A model generated the notes under the pieces. The model did not search any database and had not been told where the DNA came from. It saw only the letters and a list, made by a program, of their open reading frames with translations. A DNA stretch of 64,000 nucleotides from Spirochaetota bacterium (GTDB lineage: Bacteria; Spirochaetota; UBA4802; UBA5550). Of this stretch, positions 63,516-64,000 are shown piece by piece. The position numbers and the translations under genes were made by a program. The first letter of the stretch is position 1; each line of letters starts with the position of its first letter. The stretch covers positions 1-64,000 of the forward strand of contig JAGNKX010000001.1 in the NCBI GenBank assembly GCA_017999915.1. Direction: 5' to 3'.

Positions 63516-64000
63516 CTACTCGTTGGGGATCAGGCGGTACTTTTTGATCTCCTCGACCCGGCCGAATCCCTTCATTTTTTTCTTAACCTCCGTGTCGAAC
63601 AATTCCTTGACCTTTTGATGCGAGAGAAGCTCTTCTTTTGATCCAAACGCTATCTGGTTCTTGGCCGCCCACGCCTCAAGATCGGGGAACGACGGGACGA
63701 TAAGCGCCGTCAGGTAATTCCGATTATCGCCTATAACGGCGACCTGCTCGATGAACGCGGATTCCTTAAGGCTGTTCTCGATATTCTGCGGGGAGATATT
63801 CTTCCCGCCGGAAGTGATGATAATGTCCTTGAGCCGTCCCGTAATAATAAGGTTTCCCTCGTGGTCGATGACCCCGGTATCGCCGGTCCTCAGATAGCCG
63901 TCCCTGGTAAAGGCCTCACGGGTCGCCGTTTTGTTCTTGTAATACCCCACCATAAGCTGCGGTCCCCTGATGAGGATCTCGTCGCCGGCGCCGATCTTGA
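63516..64000 (-). CDS. Long-chain acyl-CoA synthetase, C-terminal part (5' end outside window), amber-truncated
   Basis: The frame runs in from the right edge (KIGAGDEILIRGPQLMVGYY) and stops with TAG at 63518-63516, giving 160 residues in view. It shows the A7 motif GYLRTGDTGVIDHEGN, the A8 hinge RLKDIIITSGGKNISP, and a C-terminal domain with VAVIGDNRNYLTALIVPSF. This is the FadD15/long-chain type of acyl-CoA synthetase, longer than the FadD at 41842. The protein stops before the normal last 37 or so residues, which are encoded in frame just beyond. It is the third acyl-CoA ligase of the cluster. Confidence 0.85.
   Translation of the reverse strand, partial: KIGAGDEILIRGPQLMVGYYKNKTATREAFTRDGYLRTGDTGVIDHEGNLIITGRLKDIIITSGGKNISPQNIENSLKESAFIEQVAVIGDNRNYLTALIVPSFPDLEAWAAKNQIAFGSKEELLSHQKVKELFDTEVKKKMKGFGRVEEIKKYRLIPNE

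Noticed and set aside
1-64000. CRISPR arrays, tRNA/rRNA genes, transposases, prophage genes and restriction or toxin-antitoxin systems
   Set aside because: No direct-repeat spacer arrays, RNA gene signatures or recognisable genes of these kinds were found on reading both strands.

Overview
The window is a GC-rich bacterial chromosome segment with no tRNA, rRNA, CRISPR, phage or transposase genes. The best guess for the host is a free-living spirochaete or close relative. This rests on a flagellin C-terminus at the left edge, many lipoproteins with relaxed lipoboxes, a 7TMR-DISM sensor, SpoIIE-type phosphatase signalling, very large multi-PAS kinases and an isolated CheD. It is an inference, because no ribosomal or other phylogenetic marker is present.

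Left part (1-9.4 kb): the flagellin 3' end and its terminator; a sensor joining a 7TM module, a variant HD-GYP domain and a serine-kinase-like ATPase; a lipoprotein; an AI-2E family permease; a possible small FlgM-like anti-sigma factor; and a three-gene run (unknown protein, PHP-family histidinol phosphatase, YfiH/PgeF-type purine nucleoside phosphorylase). The intergenic spaces here are unusually rich in palindromic elements: a nested repeat at 247-440, a multi-hairpin element at 3202-3373, a MITE-like element at 6369-6482 and a perfect palindrome at 6983-7030.

Signalling part (9.4-32.4 kb): a REC-PAS6-GAF histidine kinase coupled to a single-domain response regulator, a 1193-residue RND/MMPL exporter, then a forward-strand relay of a 7-PAS HisKA_2 kinase, a REC-histidine kinase and a NarL-type regulator. 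A response regulator next to CheD, MntP, an AraC-type regulator, a CoA-transferase, an unusual cysteine-rich CDF transporter and a membrane SpoIIE phosphatase follow.

Right part (32.5-64 kb): an iron-sulfur protein, a lipoprotein and a TetR regulator. Beyond the regulator, from about 36.3 kb to the window end, every gene lies on the minus strand and nearly all are acyl-CoA enzymes. They include acyl-CoA ligases, two acyl-CoA dehydrogenases, two fused hydratase/dehydrogenases of opposite domain order, four thiolase-fold proteins, a MaoC hydratase, a DUF35 protein, two SDRs, an HpaB/AbfD-like flavoprotein, two CrtI-like FAD enzymes and a ferredoxin-type reductase. The genes are closely spaced, with several hairpins that may divide the transcripts. 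Together they could activate and beta-oxidise fatty or other lipid acids, including an unusual acid that needs the DUF35/thiolase-like/MaoC module. The TetR protein is the obvious candidate regulator. The last gene carries an in-frame amber codon just before an otherwise intact C-terminus.
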